Assembly (NCBI GenBank): GCA_045837725.1
Contig: JBEWZL010000244.1
Coordinates: forward strand, 372,001 to 436,000
DNA length: 64,000 nucleotides
Reading direction: 5' to 3'
Origin: Vermamoeba vermiformis
Lineage: Eukaryota; Tubulinea; Echinamoebida
Shown here: piece after piece, positions 1 through 11,489 of the stretch
How the letters are laid out: every line of letters starts with the position of its first letter
Position numbering within the stretch: position 1 is the stretch's first letter
Notes under the pieces: model-generated
Database searches by the model: none
The model's input: only the letters and a program-made list of their open reading frames with translations
What the model was told of the DNA's origin: nothing
Program-made: the position numbers and the translations under genes

Positions 1-466
1 ATTGTTATAAATACATTGCCGAGGGTTTATTAGTGAACGATACCCTCGTCGAAATGCTGATGGGCGAGAATTCACTGAACGACGAAGGATTGAAATATTT
101 GAAAGCAGTCGTTGAAGTTAATAAGACTATACGATGGTTTAATATAGATGGTAAGTTGAATAAGATGAGAAAAATTATCAAACGGATCTAACAATTTTTT
201 TTCTAATTTCAGACAGTGATGTTAATAAAAATGAATGGAGATATGTCACCGGCAAAACAGACGAAAATTACAAAAATCAGAAGATATTCGTCAAGGACAT
301 GATGGTTATAATACACAATATAGTTAGGGATCGATCAGTAATGGAAAAACTTCCCGTCGAGATGTGGTGTCACGTGTTCGGTTTCGTGACGCGTCTAGGC
401 GTGTTCATCGACTTTGGTCAGCGATTCAAAACAGTGCTCGCCAAGTACAATACAAAGAGCAACTAA
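1..466 (+). CDS. 3' end of a leucine-rich-repeat-like gene
   Basis: Two exons are visible (1-150 and 213-466), joined by a GT-AG intron of 62 nt; the 5' part lies outside the window. Exon 1 reads as an LRR-type segment (NSLNDEGLKYLKAVVEV), of the kind found in ribonuclease-inhibitor-like or F-box LRR proteins. The second exon reads through to a TAA at 464-466 and contains KLPVEMWCHVFGFV, which looks like the start of an F-box helix but sits close to the C-terminus, where an F-box would be unusual. Function cannot be assigned. The continuous reading frame across the intron is the main evidence that it is a real gene. Confidence 0.55.
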
Positions 467-589
467 TGATCAATCAAATATTTATTACAGCACTGGCAAG
501 GACTCGCGTTCGTGAAGTGAGACATCGTTTCACAGCAAAAATTTTTGGCTTAGAAAAGCGGTGCTGAGGATGAATTGTCGCGTGATGGA

Positions 590-1731
590 TTAGGCTGGGG
601 TGGACTCAAGAGCACCCATTTGTTTCAATTGCGCGAATCGTTCTTGGACGGTTGTGCCGCGCTTGCCGGTGATGTCCTTGAACGCAGAGGTCACGTGGAC
701 TTTACCAGCCACACAGTTTTGATAGAGCTGCAAGACACCGATGGCTTGGTGCTCGGGATAGAATCCTTTGAAGGACTCGAGAGCGTCTTCGTCAGAAATA
801 GCCACGTACTTGACCTCGCGACCAATGGCCTTGGAGATCTGCGCGGCCTTTTGGTCACCAGTCAAGTCTTCAGGACCAGTGAACTCATAGGCCTTGTTGT
901 GGTGACGCTCGGCGTGAAGTAAAATTTCAGCAGCGGCCTCGCCTACGTCTTCAACAGAGACGGGCGGGAATGCGCTAGATCCGAGGGGCTCGGCAAAGGA
1001 TCCCTTCAGAATAGAGTCTTTTTGGCCAAGTAAGTTTTCCTAATAATAGGCACAATATATTAGTGATCGATTTAAAAATATTACCCGAAAATTAAGACTT
1101 TGCAAGTAGGCAAAAATATAAATCTTGCGTCTGAGAACTTACTTGGAACATGACCATACGAAGGATAGTATACGACATGCCAGTGTTTTTAATTCGATCT
1201 TCACCAGAACCAAATTCGTGAGCGAAAGCAAAGTTGCGCGCGTCTAGCAAGGAGAAAAGTCAGCACGCGTGACCTCAGATCTTGTTGACACGTTTGTGAC
1301 ACGTACCTGAACCAAACGCAGAGCCCATTACTATGAACTTAACACCGACCTCCTTGGCTGCATCGACGATATTGTTGAATGGAATCATTCGATCGCCTGC
1401 CTTGCTGCCTTTGGTCGGATTTGGTGGGGTCGCCCAGATTCGGTCAGCACCCTAGTCAATTCCATTTGTGAGAACGCACGATTCAGAAGTATAATAATAT
1501 TGTATAGACTATGCGCAATACCTTAATGCCGTCGCGCAGGCACTTCTGATCCATAAAGTCTATGGATACGAATTCAGCGCCTTGATCGATTAACTCTTTT
1601 ACGTCTTCTTTCTTTCTAGCACTAACGCGAATAGTAAATTTGCTTTTATCAGCTTTTTGCAAAAGACGGCGTGCAATAGGGTTGCCGGTGTTGCCTTTGG
1701 CTCCTGTAACTAAAATAACTATTTTGCTCAT
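590..1731 (-). CDS. NmrA-like / atypical short-chain NAD(P)-binding protein
   Basis: Four exons (1731-1522, 1451-1307, 1243-1143, 1039-590) give a 301-residue protein. The N-terminus MSKIVILVTGAKGNTGNPIA carries the dinucleotide-binding GxxGxxG loop of the NmrA/SDR-a5 family, followed by the expected beta-strand with an Arg (SARK) that usually contacts NADP phosphate. The middle exons read GADRIWATPP and MSYTILRMVMF, typical of NmrA-like proteins related to NAD(P)H:quinone reductase 2 and to redox-sensor proteins. Length matches the family (about 280-310). No Tyr-x-x-x-Lys dyad is obvious, so it may bind cofactor as a sensor instead of catalysing a reduction. The start is the first ATG before the Rossmann motif. 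Confidence 0.85.
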
Positions 1732-2846
1732 TATTGAAGGTAATTTGATAAATGTATTGTGTTATTAATGATACTGAACTTGATTCAAAGGTGTTTTGCG
1801 CTCTTAAAGCTCGTGCGAGAGAAGAAATCTCTTGCAGATCTGCTCTTAAATAACCCAAATTACGAAGACTGCAACAGAAGAAAATATAAATTGTGCTTCC
1901 AGAAGGAGATGAGTTTTTCCTCCGTATTGATGACAAACGTTAGTTCCTGGGCGTTTCAGAAATTTACAATTTTATTTTTCGCGGTGGATGCGCAAACACA
2001 CGCTGTATTTCAATGAATATTGAGTACATAGAAGGATACTATAATACAATGAATAGCGCAATGCGAGTTCGAAGAGACAAATGATTGATTCGCTCGAGAA
2101 AGGTCATTAAGGGAATGGTAAGGCTGCACCTAAATAATTTCAATTAATTATTAAAATTGGATTTTATGCTAACTAAGCGTTATTCTTATTATTTTTAGTA
2201 TTATTATTCAATATGGATTTTTCCTATTTAATCATTACATTAATTAAAGTATCGATGTCGTACAAAAAAATATGCACACTTAAAAGCAACTCATGCTTTA
2301 CCGACGCCCTCTTATTATTTTATAACTATATTAGTAGGTATTATAGTAGGCTTAGTAGCATTCAGCATAAGCGATCAGAATTAGTTTCAGATCTTATCGG
2401 ATCAGTATTGCCTTGTGCATCTAGATCCATTCAACTTATTATTTGACACTACGGCATTATTCCGCATCAAATATGATGCTTATTATAGTATTGAGATATA
2501 GACGCAGCTTAATGTCACTGGATTTGGACTTAATAGTTTCGGGCTTAGGACTTACCGAATTCATTTGTGGTTGAGGTGATGATATTAATGGAGATCTTAA
2601 TGGAGTGAATAGGTGAATATGAACTGGTAATTTGAAATCTTAACGTGGATGTGGTTTGGGTTGAGTTGGGTAGTGGATTGATTTTTTGAATTACCAGCTC
2701 TTATTATCTAGTGATACATAGCTATAAGCATGGTAAAAGAAATGTTAGTATGTATATAAGGTAGGTTTATAGTATTATTAACAGAGTATATCGTTATTAA
2801 CATATTTCGTATTTACAACTTTTCTAGCGAGAAAAATTTCAAAAAA
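1732..2846. other. intergenic, no gene recognised
   Basis: AT-rich spacer of about 1.1 kb between the start of the NmrA-like gene and the 3' end of the K+ channel gene. Short open frames on both strands here have no splice-site support, no recognisable motif and poor composition. The left part should hold the NmrA-like promoter. Nothing else seen. Confidence 0.5.
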
Positions 2847-4525
2847 TTACTTTGTTTCGTTATCTGTAGTGGTGCCACTACTTTGTAGTTCCACTCCAGA
2901 TTGACCGCGGTTCATATTATTCCATTGCTTGCGTCGTCGTCGCTCAGCTTTTTCTTGTCTAAATCGTTCGTCGTACTCTTTCGCTACATCCGCAAAATTT
3001 GACGCGAAAACACCAACGGGAAGAGCAATGAGCTATTTATATCGTTAATATAAGGTATACGCTGAGGTTATGAGCGTCGCGTACTGGCTCGCGAAATTTC
3101 ATAAACAATTTTTTTTGGCGGCAAAAAAATATACGTACCAGAATACCAAAGAGAATGATAACACTCGCAGCTAACTTTCCTAAAGGCGTTTGTGGAACCA
3201 TATCACCGTAGCCGACCGTAGCTATTGTTACAACAGCCCACCAAAGCGAGATTGGAATGCTTTGAAATTCGCTAGCGGATTTCGGTCAGTATATCAATCA
3301 AAACAATATTAACCATTTAACGTACCTAACAGTACCGTCATCTAGCACCCATTGATTGGTTTGCATGTCAAACGTAGAACCAGATTGCTCGGCATAAAAG
3401 ATTACAGTGGCTGAAATCATGATCATAATAACCGCTTGTTGGAAGAACATTAAAACTGGATAAGCACTGCGCTTAATAGTCTTGGTCAATACCTGTAAAT
3501 ATGTACGTCAGTCAGACATTTTCTTCTTGGTAAACGTAAAAATAAAATAAAAATTTTGAGAACGAGACTGGATGTGAATTGTTTGGCGATATTTTGACTT
3601 ACTCTTCCTACGCGCGAATGTCTTGTTACTTTAAAAAGTCGGAGAAATCTAAATATGTTGAAAAATCGAACTACCCCGACGTCTGGATCGACAATGTCTT
3701 GCTACATTTGACTTTGAAATTAGCCGGTGTAAATAAGTTAATAATATGATGAATATCTTACAGCCAAAGAATAATATACAGCTATGCCAACCCAGAAAGG
3801 AACGAAAGTAAGCAAATCAATAATGGCCCATGGATCTGGTAGAAAATTGGACTAATATTAGTAAATAGCCTTATTTTGGACTTTAAGTGGTAAATTACCT
3901 TTCATATGCTTCCGCATATTAGGGGCAGTAAATAATCGAAGAAAATATTCCGCTGTAATATACGACAAGTCGATAAGCTCAAGAATCATTAGTGCTCTAA
4001 AAATAAGTCGGTTATTTTCGATAAATATAATATTATTATTTGTTAAATATACGTACTCTTTAGCTTTTCTTTCAGGCGAGCCAGGAGGAGGGAAATAAAA
4101 TGATGGCACGGTTAAAACCATGTAGATGACGACCGCCACTAGCGTCAAAATCAAGTTAAATACTCTGTAACCTCGGGCAGCAGAATACTATAATGTGAAT
4201 TGTTATTAGAGGTGAAGTAAATAGCGATAAATAACAAGTTGGGCTTGAGTTGGGAGGGATCGTGTCATTTTTGACAGGTGATTAGATTATTAATTTCAGA
4301 ATTAATATTATTGTAGTAGAAACGCATATAATTAATAGAAAGTAATCAAATATAAAATGCACTAATATTCTCAAAATTAATTGGGTGGATTGGTTTGATC
4401 GCGCTTACAATTGGCTCGAAGACATATTCCCTCGGGACTGAATCATTAGTGACATAATAAATCTTCTCTTTGGTAGAAAACTCTCGAAGAGGTTTGACCG
4501 GTTCAAGCGGTGATGTTGTTTCCAT
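2847..4525 (-). CDS. voltage-gated potassium channel, six transmembrane segments
   Basis: The gene starts at ATG 4525-4523 and ends at TAA 2849-2847; about eight exons give a 334-residue protein. In order: a short cytoplasmic N-terminus with no T1 tetramerisation domain; S1 to S3; an S4 sensor with Arg/Lys every third residue ([17 protein letters not shown]); S5; a pore loop [20 protein letters not shown] containing the K+ selectivity filter TVGYGD near residues 246-252; and S6 with the gating hinge ALPVG. It should be a plasma-membrane Kv channel assembling as a tetramer. It resembles Shaker-type channels but is short, with a basic Arg-rich tail (ERRRRKQ). One acceptor (ctaccag, before codons for DPWAIID) was chosen over a nearer AG because only it keeps the frame. 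Confidence 0.93.
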
Positions 4526-4739
4526 CTGTTTTGCGTGTCAACAAAAATAAAAATCCGGTCCATTTTTAGTTTTAGCCCGTTCATGAACGAAACATTATAT
4601 CATTCATTTAGACTATTTTTTGGAAGGTCCTATTGGGTTCTAGAAGAAGTGCTATTGTGAAAGAAATTCGTGTCAAAAATGTCACGATCTGGATTTGAAA
4701 TGTGAAGAGGTTTATTCGAGTGTACAGGTCATATTTAGA

Positions 4740-7700
4740 TTATTCCCATTCGGTAGTGCCAGGAGGCTTTGAAGTCAAGTCATAGACAACGCTAAAAGAG
4801 GGTTATTAGTCAATAATATTTTGAATTTTTTAGGGATCTACTTACCCGTCGATCTGAGGCATTTTGAGCAACTTTTCAACGATTTCATGAAGGGCCTTTT
4901 CTTCGACGTCTTTGCCAGGGACAGCAGGACGGCCAGTCATAAAGTCCTAAATAAAGCAAGTGAGATTATGAAAGGTTTTAAGAGCTTATGTTCGACGTAC
5001 ATTAGTGATCATGGTGCGAATGGCAATGGTTCGTTTAGTGCCTGAATCAGTCATGCTGATCGGCAAGATAATAACGGGCACTTGACTCAATCGTTGCAAT
5101 TGATTGTGGGCCAATAAAGCCTGGTCAAACTTTGGTCAACGACGCATCCATTACTTACAATACTGTTGCAACTTACAGTATTGACGATATCATCAGCTTC
5201 TTGCAAGATAGAAATAACATCGGGAGTCAAATGTGTCGGCACAATATTCGAAAGAGGTCTGTGTGCGACAGGCACGAACGAGTACACGACACGGTTGATG
5301 TTGTGGCACAGCTGTATAGATTGGTATATTAGCACCATCCTTAATATTATAGGAGTATATAGTACTTGCCTTTGTAATGATCTTGGCCAAGTGGACCAAC
5401 TGTTCCCAATCAGGGTTCTTGCAAATCAAGGCGCAAACATAGTTGTACGTGCGGCCATCGCCTTGAACGCCAACGGATTTGACGGGCAAAACAGTTGCTG
5501 TTACCTGATTGGTCGATTGATTTCTGCGGATTTGCGCGAGTAAATCTTGTTCGCTTTGATTAAAAGTGGCAAGTGTCTTGACGATTTCTTGGGCCTTTTC
5601 TTCATCGAGTCCAACAGTGTTAGTCGGATAATTACTGTTCAAAATGAATTCCAACACGCTGTCGGTCTCTTTGAAATGCGATTCCATGTACGGCTTTTCA
5701 GCGCAAAGAATTCTGATCGATAAACCAGGGCCCGGGAATGGTTGTCTAAGACACTTTTAGCACGCATGTAGATTCGTTATATTCTATGATTATAGTATAC
5801 TGACCTTTGTACTAAGTGGTAGGGCAGTCCTAATTGTGTTCCTAATGCGCGTACTTCGTCTTTGTGATAATCTTTCAGGGGCTCAATAACGCGATTCAAC
5901 TCACGCAATTTTCTATTAAACAACACTAAGATATCTCCTTATAGTAAAATATTATATATAATTACCTGACTAAATATGAGTCATTATGATGGGTCTTAAT
6001 AACGGCAGCTTTCTTGCTGACGACAGTTGAGGCACTTTCGATCAGATCCGGACGAAGAGTTCCTTGTGCTACAAAGAAATCATTAGGATATTATTATAGT
6101 AGACCTATATCTATGCGATATCTTATTTACCTAAGAAGACTTCATCGACGCCAAGACCTAACTCTTGGATCTCCTTTTCTGCGACGTGCACAAAAGTGTC
6201 ACCGATGATTTTTCGCTTTTCTTCAGGGTCAGTCACTTCTTTGAGTGTTTTAGTCTCGTAGAATTCAGCTTCAATGTTCACTTGTTCGGGAGTCTCCGAC
6301 AATTTCTTGATCTTTTGGATCTTGGTCGTGCCATTGTAAAATCGTTCCGACGCATCAACAACTGATACGGTCATATTAATATAACCTTATAATATTTAAT
6401 ATTAAGAGCTTATTTCTACCTTTTAATTTCATGCCAATGTTTTCAAGAGCCTCTTTAACGTTTTCACTTTCATTCTTGCGCATGAAGCCGTTGTTAATAT
6501 GCACGGCAATAACACGATCGGCACCGATTGCTTCCTAATAAGGAAATATTAATATCACTAGTGAAATCTTATTCGAATATTCGTACATTCAATAAAGTTG
6601 CACAAACTGAACTGTCAACGCCACCGCTGACCATGACGAGCACCTGAAAAGTATATATAAGTATATATGCACCTTATTTAGTATATGGTATTAATGGGGA
6701 ACATACCTTTTTATCACCAACAATCTTGTTAATATAATCAATGGCAATTTGTTTTCGATCTTCTACAGTGTAGTTTGCTAATATAGGACGACATTAGAAA
6801 GCAATACTATCAAGTGATATTAAAGATGTAGCTTACCCTTGACCTTGGCAACACGTTCCAAGAAATTCTTAAACATTTCTTTGCCGTTCTCAGTCAAATC
6901 GACCTGTCAAACATGACGTGTCAAAAGTGTCATGTTTTTATGTTGGATCCGTACGAACGTACCTCAGGATGGAATTGAACACCAATAATTTTCTTTTCAA
7001 CGTGTTCGATACCTTCGGCGAGATCTCCGATGCGCGAGATTGTTTTGAAGCCAGGAGGAACTTCAACGACGCTGTCACCGTGTGTCAATAGCACTTGTTG
7101 AGGTGAGGGTAATCCGTGGAATAATTCAGACGTAGTGTCGATCTAAATATGGAATTGAAAGTTAGATATTGTAAAGGGTTGGATATTTTTTTTGCTCGAT
7201 CGGATTTGGATCTCACCTCAATAGCGAACTGACCGTCCTCACGCATCTTCTTCTTCTCAACTTTACCTCCAAAATATTTAGCAGCGAGTTGATATCCATA
7301 GCAAATGGCCTATGGTTCGAAAGTTAGATCAAATCCACGATCTAGAAATCAAGCATTTCTTACAAGGATAGGAATACCCGCGTTCCATATTCTTTCATCG
7401 ACGTTAGGGGCTCCAGCTTCATAAACGCTATCGGGACCTTTTTAAACAATTTTAAGACCTTGTGAACGTTGGATCGAGCTTCAAACTTACCTCCAGAAAT
7501 CAGGATAGCCTTGTAGTTTCCTTCCTTAATTTTCTCCAAGCTAGTTTCTAACGGGAGCAATTCAGAACCGACGTTCAATTCACGTACGCGTCGATCTAAT
7601 AAACAATCAATAAAAAATATTCCGTTTAAATTCTGCAACTGTTTAAATATGATGATCAAGCTTAATAGTGTAACTAATAGGCTATCGTAACTAAATTAAA

Positions 7701-7802
7701 AATATTTGTGAGCCAGATCTGGCGCGAGGTAGTACCAATAACTTTGCCGTATTGAGATCCTGCATCCAAAATGGCTACAACGTCGACGTTTGAGTGGTCC
7801 AT
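4740..7802 (-). CDS. GMPS: GMP synthase (glutamine-hydrolysing), long eukaryotic form
   Basis: Converts XMP to GMP using glutamine and ATP, in cytosolic purine synthesis. The N-terminal glutamine amidotransferase starts with [14 protein letters not shown], has the nucleophile in [15 protein letters not shown] and the His/Glu pair in GVQFHPE. The ATP-pyrophosphatase domain has the P-loop [17 protein letters not shown], followed by the DxxERFYNGT segment. The C-terminal dimerisation part contains [17 protein letters not shown] and ends [16 protein letters not shown], the invariant XMP-binding tail. The spacing of the C-terminal half matches the longer animal-type enzyme more than the yeast or bacterial one. 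More than ten short introns. ATG at 7802-7800, TAA at 4742-4740. Confidence 0.97.
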
Positions 7803-8008
7803 TGTTCAAAATAAATATCCTTTCGTGTTGTTATACCCTCCAAGCAAGATAAAATGACAGTTTATTGAACGGGCGAGGGAGCCACAGAAAAATTCGAAAA
7901 CTTTCTGGACAAGTCAAAAATTGAACACAAAATGCGTCACAAACATAAAATTTATAATTGCGGTCATGGTATACAATGTTTAGGCGCTTTTTCTAACTCT
8001 GAGTTTCT

Positions 8009-8341
8009 TTAGTTGTGGAACACTTCGGCGACATGATGCAGGTGCGGGTCAAATGAAGCAACTAAGGCTTTAGCTTGTTCCATATGCTCAAGAGCAGCTG
8101 GATTTCTGAAAATTGCCTCGAAATCTTCTTTTGAAGCCCATTGAGCGTAGTTCACAACTCTGACACCGTCAAGGCTTTTGTGTAGATTCGCGGAGATGAA
8201 TCCCTTCAAATGGCGCATGACCTTCTCAGTTGCTTCGGTCAGAATTTGTACGAGTTTGTCCTGGTTAGCTGGATCCACGATAAAAACGTTGATCAGAGTG
8301 ACCATAGATTTGTTGTTTTCGGTGCTAATAGTAGTTTGCAT
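8009..8341 (-). CDS. antibiotic-biosynthesis-monooxygenase (ABM) fold protein
   Basis: Single-exon 110-residue protein. The sequence MVTLINVFIVDPANQDKLVQ, then helix, then GFISANLHKSLDGVRVVNYA and QWASKEDFEAIFRNP is the ABM/dimeric ferredoxin-like fold: strand-helix-strand-strand with the typical GF.S.....DG....NY..W.s...... pattern. Known members act as small cofactor-free monooxygenases or heme/quinone-binding proteins, usually as dimers. The substrate cannot be told from sequence. The C-terminus is His-rich (DPHLHHVAEVFHN). There are two in-frame ATGs; the second (MVTLINV) would remove twelve residues that are not part of the fold. Confidence 0.85.
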   Translation of the reverse strand: MQTTISTENNKSMVTLINVFIVDPANQDKLVQILTEATEKVMRHLKGFISANLHKSLDGVRVVNYAQWASKEDFEAIFRNPAALEHMEQAKALVASFDPHLHHVAEVFHN

Positions 8342-8833
8342 TCTGTTGTTGTTTGTTTGAGTTATGATTGACTAATGTCCACCTAAGACTTTTAAGCCGG
8401 TTCGGAAATTGGTTCTTACGGACCGGATGAACGAGATTCACGGCGAATTAAATTTCACCATCCGTTCGTCCGTTAACGTTTTGTAAAGAGCGAAAATTTG
8501 TGGAAGAGTAGAGAAAAGAGTAAGAAGATGCATAATTACCTATGGGTGGCAAAGTAATCCTCGCGAATCCGGATTTGTACTTAAACCTTAAGTAACGGAA
8601 AAGTCCAGTACTGAAGTATAATTATAAAGCAATGTATAACTACATAAAAATCCTTTCCTCGCGTAAGCGGTCTTCTTTTGAGCTAGTATGCTAAATCAAT
8701 TTGAGATACTCAATCCGATGTATTCTACGCAACGAACGAATATAAGACTTAATTTTATTAAACTACAACACCAAGGAGACAAATTCGTCATTAGAAAATA
8801 CTCCTTGCGGATATCAGCAATTACAAACAGCTT
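8342..8833. other. intergenic, no gene recognised
   Basis: Spacer between two minus-strand genes; it should contain the ABM gene promoter. No open frame, RNA gene or repeat was recognised. Confidence 0.4.
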
Positions 8834-9043
8834 TTAAGCGTCTTCGTCATTAACATTGGTCGCGGTCTGAGTTCCGCCAACTGCACCCGGGGTTTCAGAT
8901 CCAACAGGCGTACCATCAGCGTAATACGCTCCCGAGCCAAAGAAATCGCTGTCTAATCCATCGTCTGGTGAAGCACCGCTTACAGCTCTATTTAAAGCTG
9001 TAGTACTTTTCGGGCCAGATTGCGCTTTAAACAGGTTACCCAT
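8834..9043 (-). CDS. small hypothetical protein, low complexity
   Basis: Single open frame of 69 residues starting MGNLFKAQSGPKSTTALNRA and ending in an acidic, Gly/Thr-rich tail (NVNDEDA). The second-position Gly suggests possible N-myristoylation, but the rest of the motif is not classical. No family recognised. The composition (Gly, Ser, Asp, Ala) looks like real coding sequence compared with the AT-rich flanks. An upstream exon cannot be excluded. Confidence 0.4.
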   Translation of the reverse strand: MGNLFKAQSGPKSTTALNRAVSGASPDDGLDSDFFGSGAYYADGTPVGSETPGAVGGTQTATNVNDEDA

Positions 9044-9857
9044 GCTGGACGTGTTATCGAAAACAAGAAATAGAATTATTGCGGTACTTATTTTGCATTA
9101 TTTTTTCATTTGTACCAAATCGGGGTTTCGGTTTCGAATAAAATTTTATCAACTTTAGTATCGGGTCTGACGGAACGAATGCTTGATTTTGGATTTGTAT
9201 AATATTCGACGACCAAGAACATATTACTCGTAATAAAAATACCTTTAGTAAATTAATTATCAAGAAAAACTGGAAAGCGGATTTCACTGAAGATGAAGCG
9301 CAAATTATTCAGTACGGCAGTTTAATGACGTAAGTAATATTAAATTAAATTAAATTAAATTAAGAAATGATTTACTTCCTCAATCTATCTAAATCAAACA
9401 TTGTGGTGGTATTAATAATTATTGGACCACTGTTAAAATTAAAAACTAAATTCACGCAAAATTCGATGTATGGCTCGATCAAATAGAAACACTGACAAAA
9501 TTTATTTCTAAAACTCTGGCACAATCGGCTTATATTAAATTGCCTTCATCAGTAATATTTTTGATTAATTATCAATCCTCGTTGCGGTTTCGTTAATTTT
9601 TTTAAGTAATTCTTACTGTATGACGTACCCGGTGTCAATTATCTTCCTAACTATCCAAGAACGAAATATCTTAGTGAGTTCAATCGCTAGTGACGTGTTG
9701 ATCACCTATAATTAGCTTTTGAATGGTAAACTCACCCAAAAACAAAATCTTACGTTTTTTCGCTTGGAAACGTATAAATTGCAACAGGATACGCTTTATC
9801 AGAGCACATTTGTCATATAATTGATTAATAGAAGAGGCATAACATTAAAGTAATCAA
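9044..9857. other. intergenic spacer between divergent genes
   Basis: About 0.8 kb between the small hypothetical gene (minus) and the FAD monooxygenase (plus). It should hold both promoters. It contains a short ATTAA tandem repeat, listed separately. A segment near 9250-9330 reads openly on the plus strand (KADFTEDEAQIIQYGS) and ends at a GTAAGT-like donor, but no partner exon was found. Confidence 0.4.
9341..9363 (+). repeat. ATTAA pentanucleotide tandem repeat
   Basis: About four and a half copies of the unit TAAAT/ATTAA lie head to tail in intergenic DNA. It is a simple microsatellite with no evident role. Confidence 0.7.
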
Positions 9858-11346
9858 ATGGTAAGCACTTCATCAGTTCCGAGTTGGATTCCGATTGCAA
9901 TCAAACTTAATTTTCCAGATTTTACTGCCCAATCAATTAATTAATCCATTTTTATTTGTATTTTAGGAAAAAAATCCGAAATTATTCCAATCTGTTGCAA
10001 TCGTTGGCGGTGGCATTGGTGGCTTGACTTTGGCACATCTGCTCCATGACAGCGGAATAGACGTCACTGTCTACGAAAGAGATATCGACGAGCACTCTCG
10101 CGAGCAAGGATATTATATCGGCTTAAACAAGCTTGGCTTGCCGTCATTAAGGAAGATCGTCGATCGAGTTCCTAAACTGAACGATATGCTGCACGAAGCT
10201 TCATCTGGCTCAAGTTTCTTCATCGTAAATGCTGCGCTTAATGAGTTGATGACTGTTGGTGGCTTAAGCATCGATGATACTACGTTGGTGAGCAGATGGG
10301 GCTTGCGGGAAATTTTAACTCAAGGTAACAACGGTCATTACGTGTAAAATTCAGTTAATTAACGCTAACTTGCATAGGTCTCAATATTAAATATAATAAG
10401 AGGTTCACAAAGTACGAAGAACATCCTGATCACGTCGAGATTTTCTTCGAGGATGGATCGAGCGTCAAAGCGGATCTTCTCGTTGGCGCAGATGGAGCAC
10501 AGTCCTTGATTAGGAAACAACGATGTCCAGAGATAGTTAACGAGAATTTGAACATTGTTAATGTTGGTGGCACAATTCCGGTTGACGCCGTCAAAATAGA
10601 TCAGGTTGCAAAATACGCGTCAAAAGGCTTATTGCGCGTTCTAGGAAATAATGGCCGATCATTGCTAACATTTTCATTCCAACCTGCTAATGCCAAGACA
10701 CCCGTTTACTTATGGTCAATTTCGTGGCCACATCCACCTGGTCAAGAAATCAAAGACATCTTTGGCTGTGATTTACAAAGCACCGATCGCGATAAGTTCA
10801 TGAAAATCGTTCATGAAAAAATTATCGAGGAAGCCGAGAAGAATTTTACCAACCCCGACGTGGCTACAATGATTCGAAGTACGCCTATTGAAGAATTGAT
10901 AGATCCGCGTCAAGTCCACTCTTCGAAGCCGAGAAAAGTTCGTCCTTGGTCTAAGACTACGAGAGTACTATTGTTAGGCGATGCAGTGCATCCTATGACT
11001 ACGCACGCTGGCATGGGTAAGTAAAAGCGAGGCGGAGATTTGGCGCGACGGAAATTCAGTGTTGACGTAGTATTGATGTCAGTTACTAATATTAATGATA
11101 ATAGGAGCCAATACTGCTTTAGCTGATGCACGAGAGTTTGCGGACGCGCTGAACAAACAGAGCTGGCAAGCCCTCGAGACCTATGAGGTAGAACTGTTCA
11201 AAAGAGGCGCAAACTCGGTTTCTATGTCGTTAAATAGCACTAATATGATTCACGTTTCTGGATTCTTCAAACAGAAGTTCAGAAACGGATTCATTTGGGT
11301 GATCGGATCCGTCATGTCGATTGCAAGATTCTTTTGGCGAAAATAA
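9858..11346 (+). CDS. FAD-dependent aromatic-type monooxygenase
   Basis: Four exons (9858-9860, 9967-10324, 10378-11016, 11105-11346) give 413 residues. Exon 1 holds only the ATG, followed at once by an intron. Exon 2 begins EKNPKLFQSVAIVGGGIGGL with the GxGxxG FAD-binding loop and an acidic residue at the end of beta-2 (VYERD). Later come the DG motif (DLLVGADGAQSLIRK) and the GD motif with flavin-contacting sequence LLGDAVHPMTTHAGMGANTA. This order defines group A flavoprotein hydroxylases (salicylate and kynurenine hydroxylase relatives, FAD_binding_3). A hydrophobic C-terminus (NGFIWVIGSVMSIARFFW) may anchor it to a membrane. The substrate is unknown. Confidence 0.92.
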
Positions 11347-11489
11347 GCCGCCTTATACGCTTGTATTTAGTGTCAATAAAAGTTTTTTGGTAGATAGTAA
11401 GCAGGCACACCGTTGTTCCATAAAAGGAAATTTTATTTTTTTTGAATCGCGAGCCAGTGTACCGAGCAATTTTTTTATTAATTTTCAAA

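Noticed and set aside
575-922. 115-residue plus-strand open frame
   Set aside because: Exact antisense of the last exon of the NmrA-like gene, which has clear family motifs and splice sites.
1649-2446. Open frames upstream of the NmrA-like gene, both strands
   Set aside because: No motifs, no splice partners; composition like intergenic DNA.
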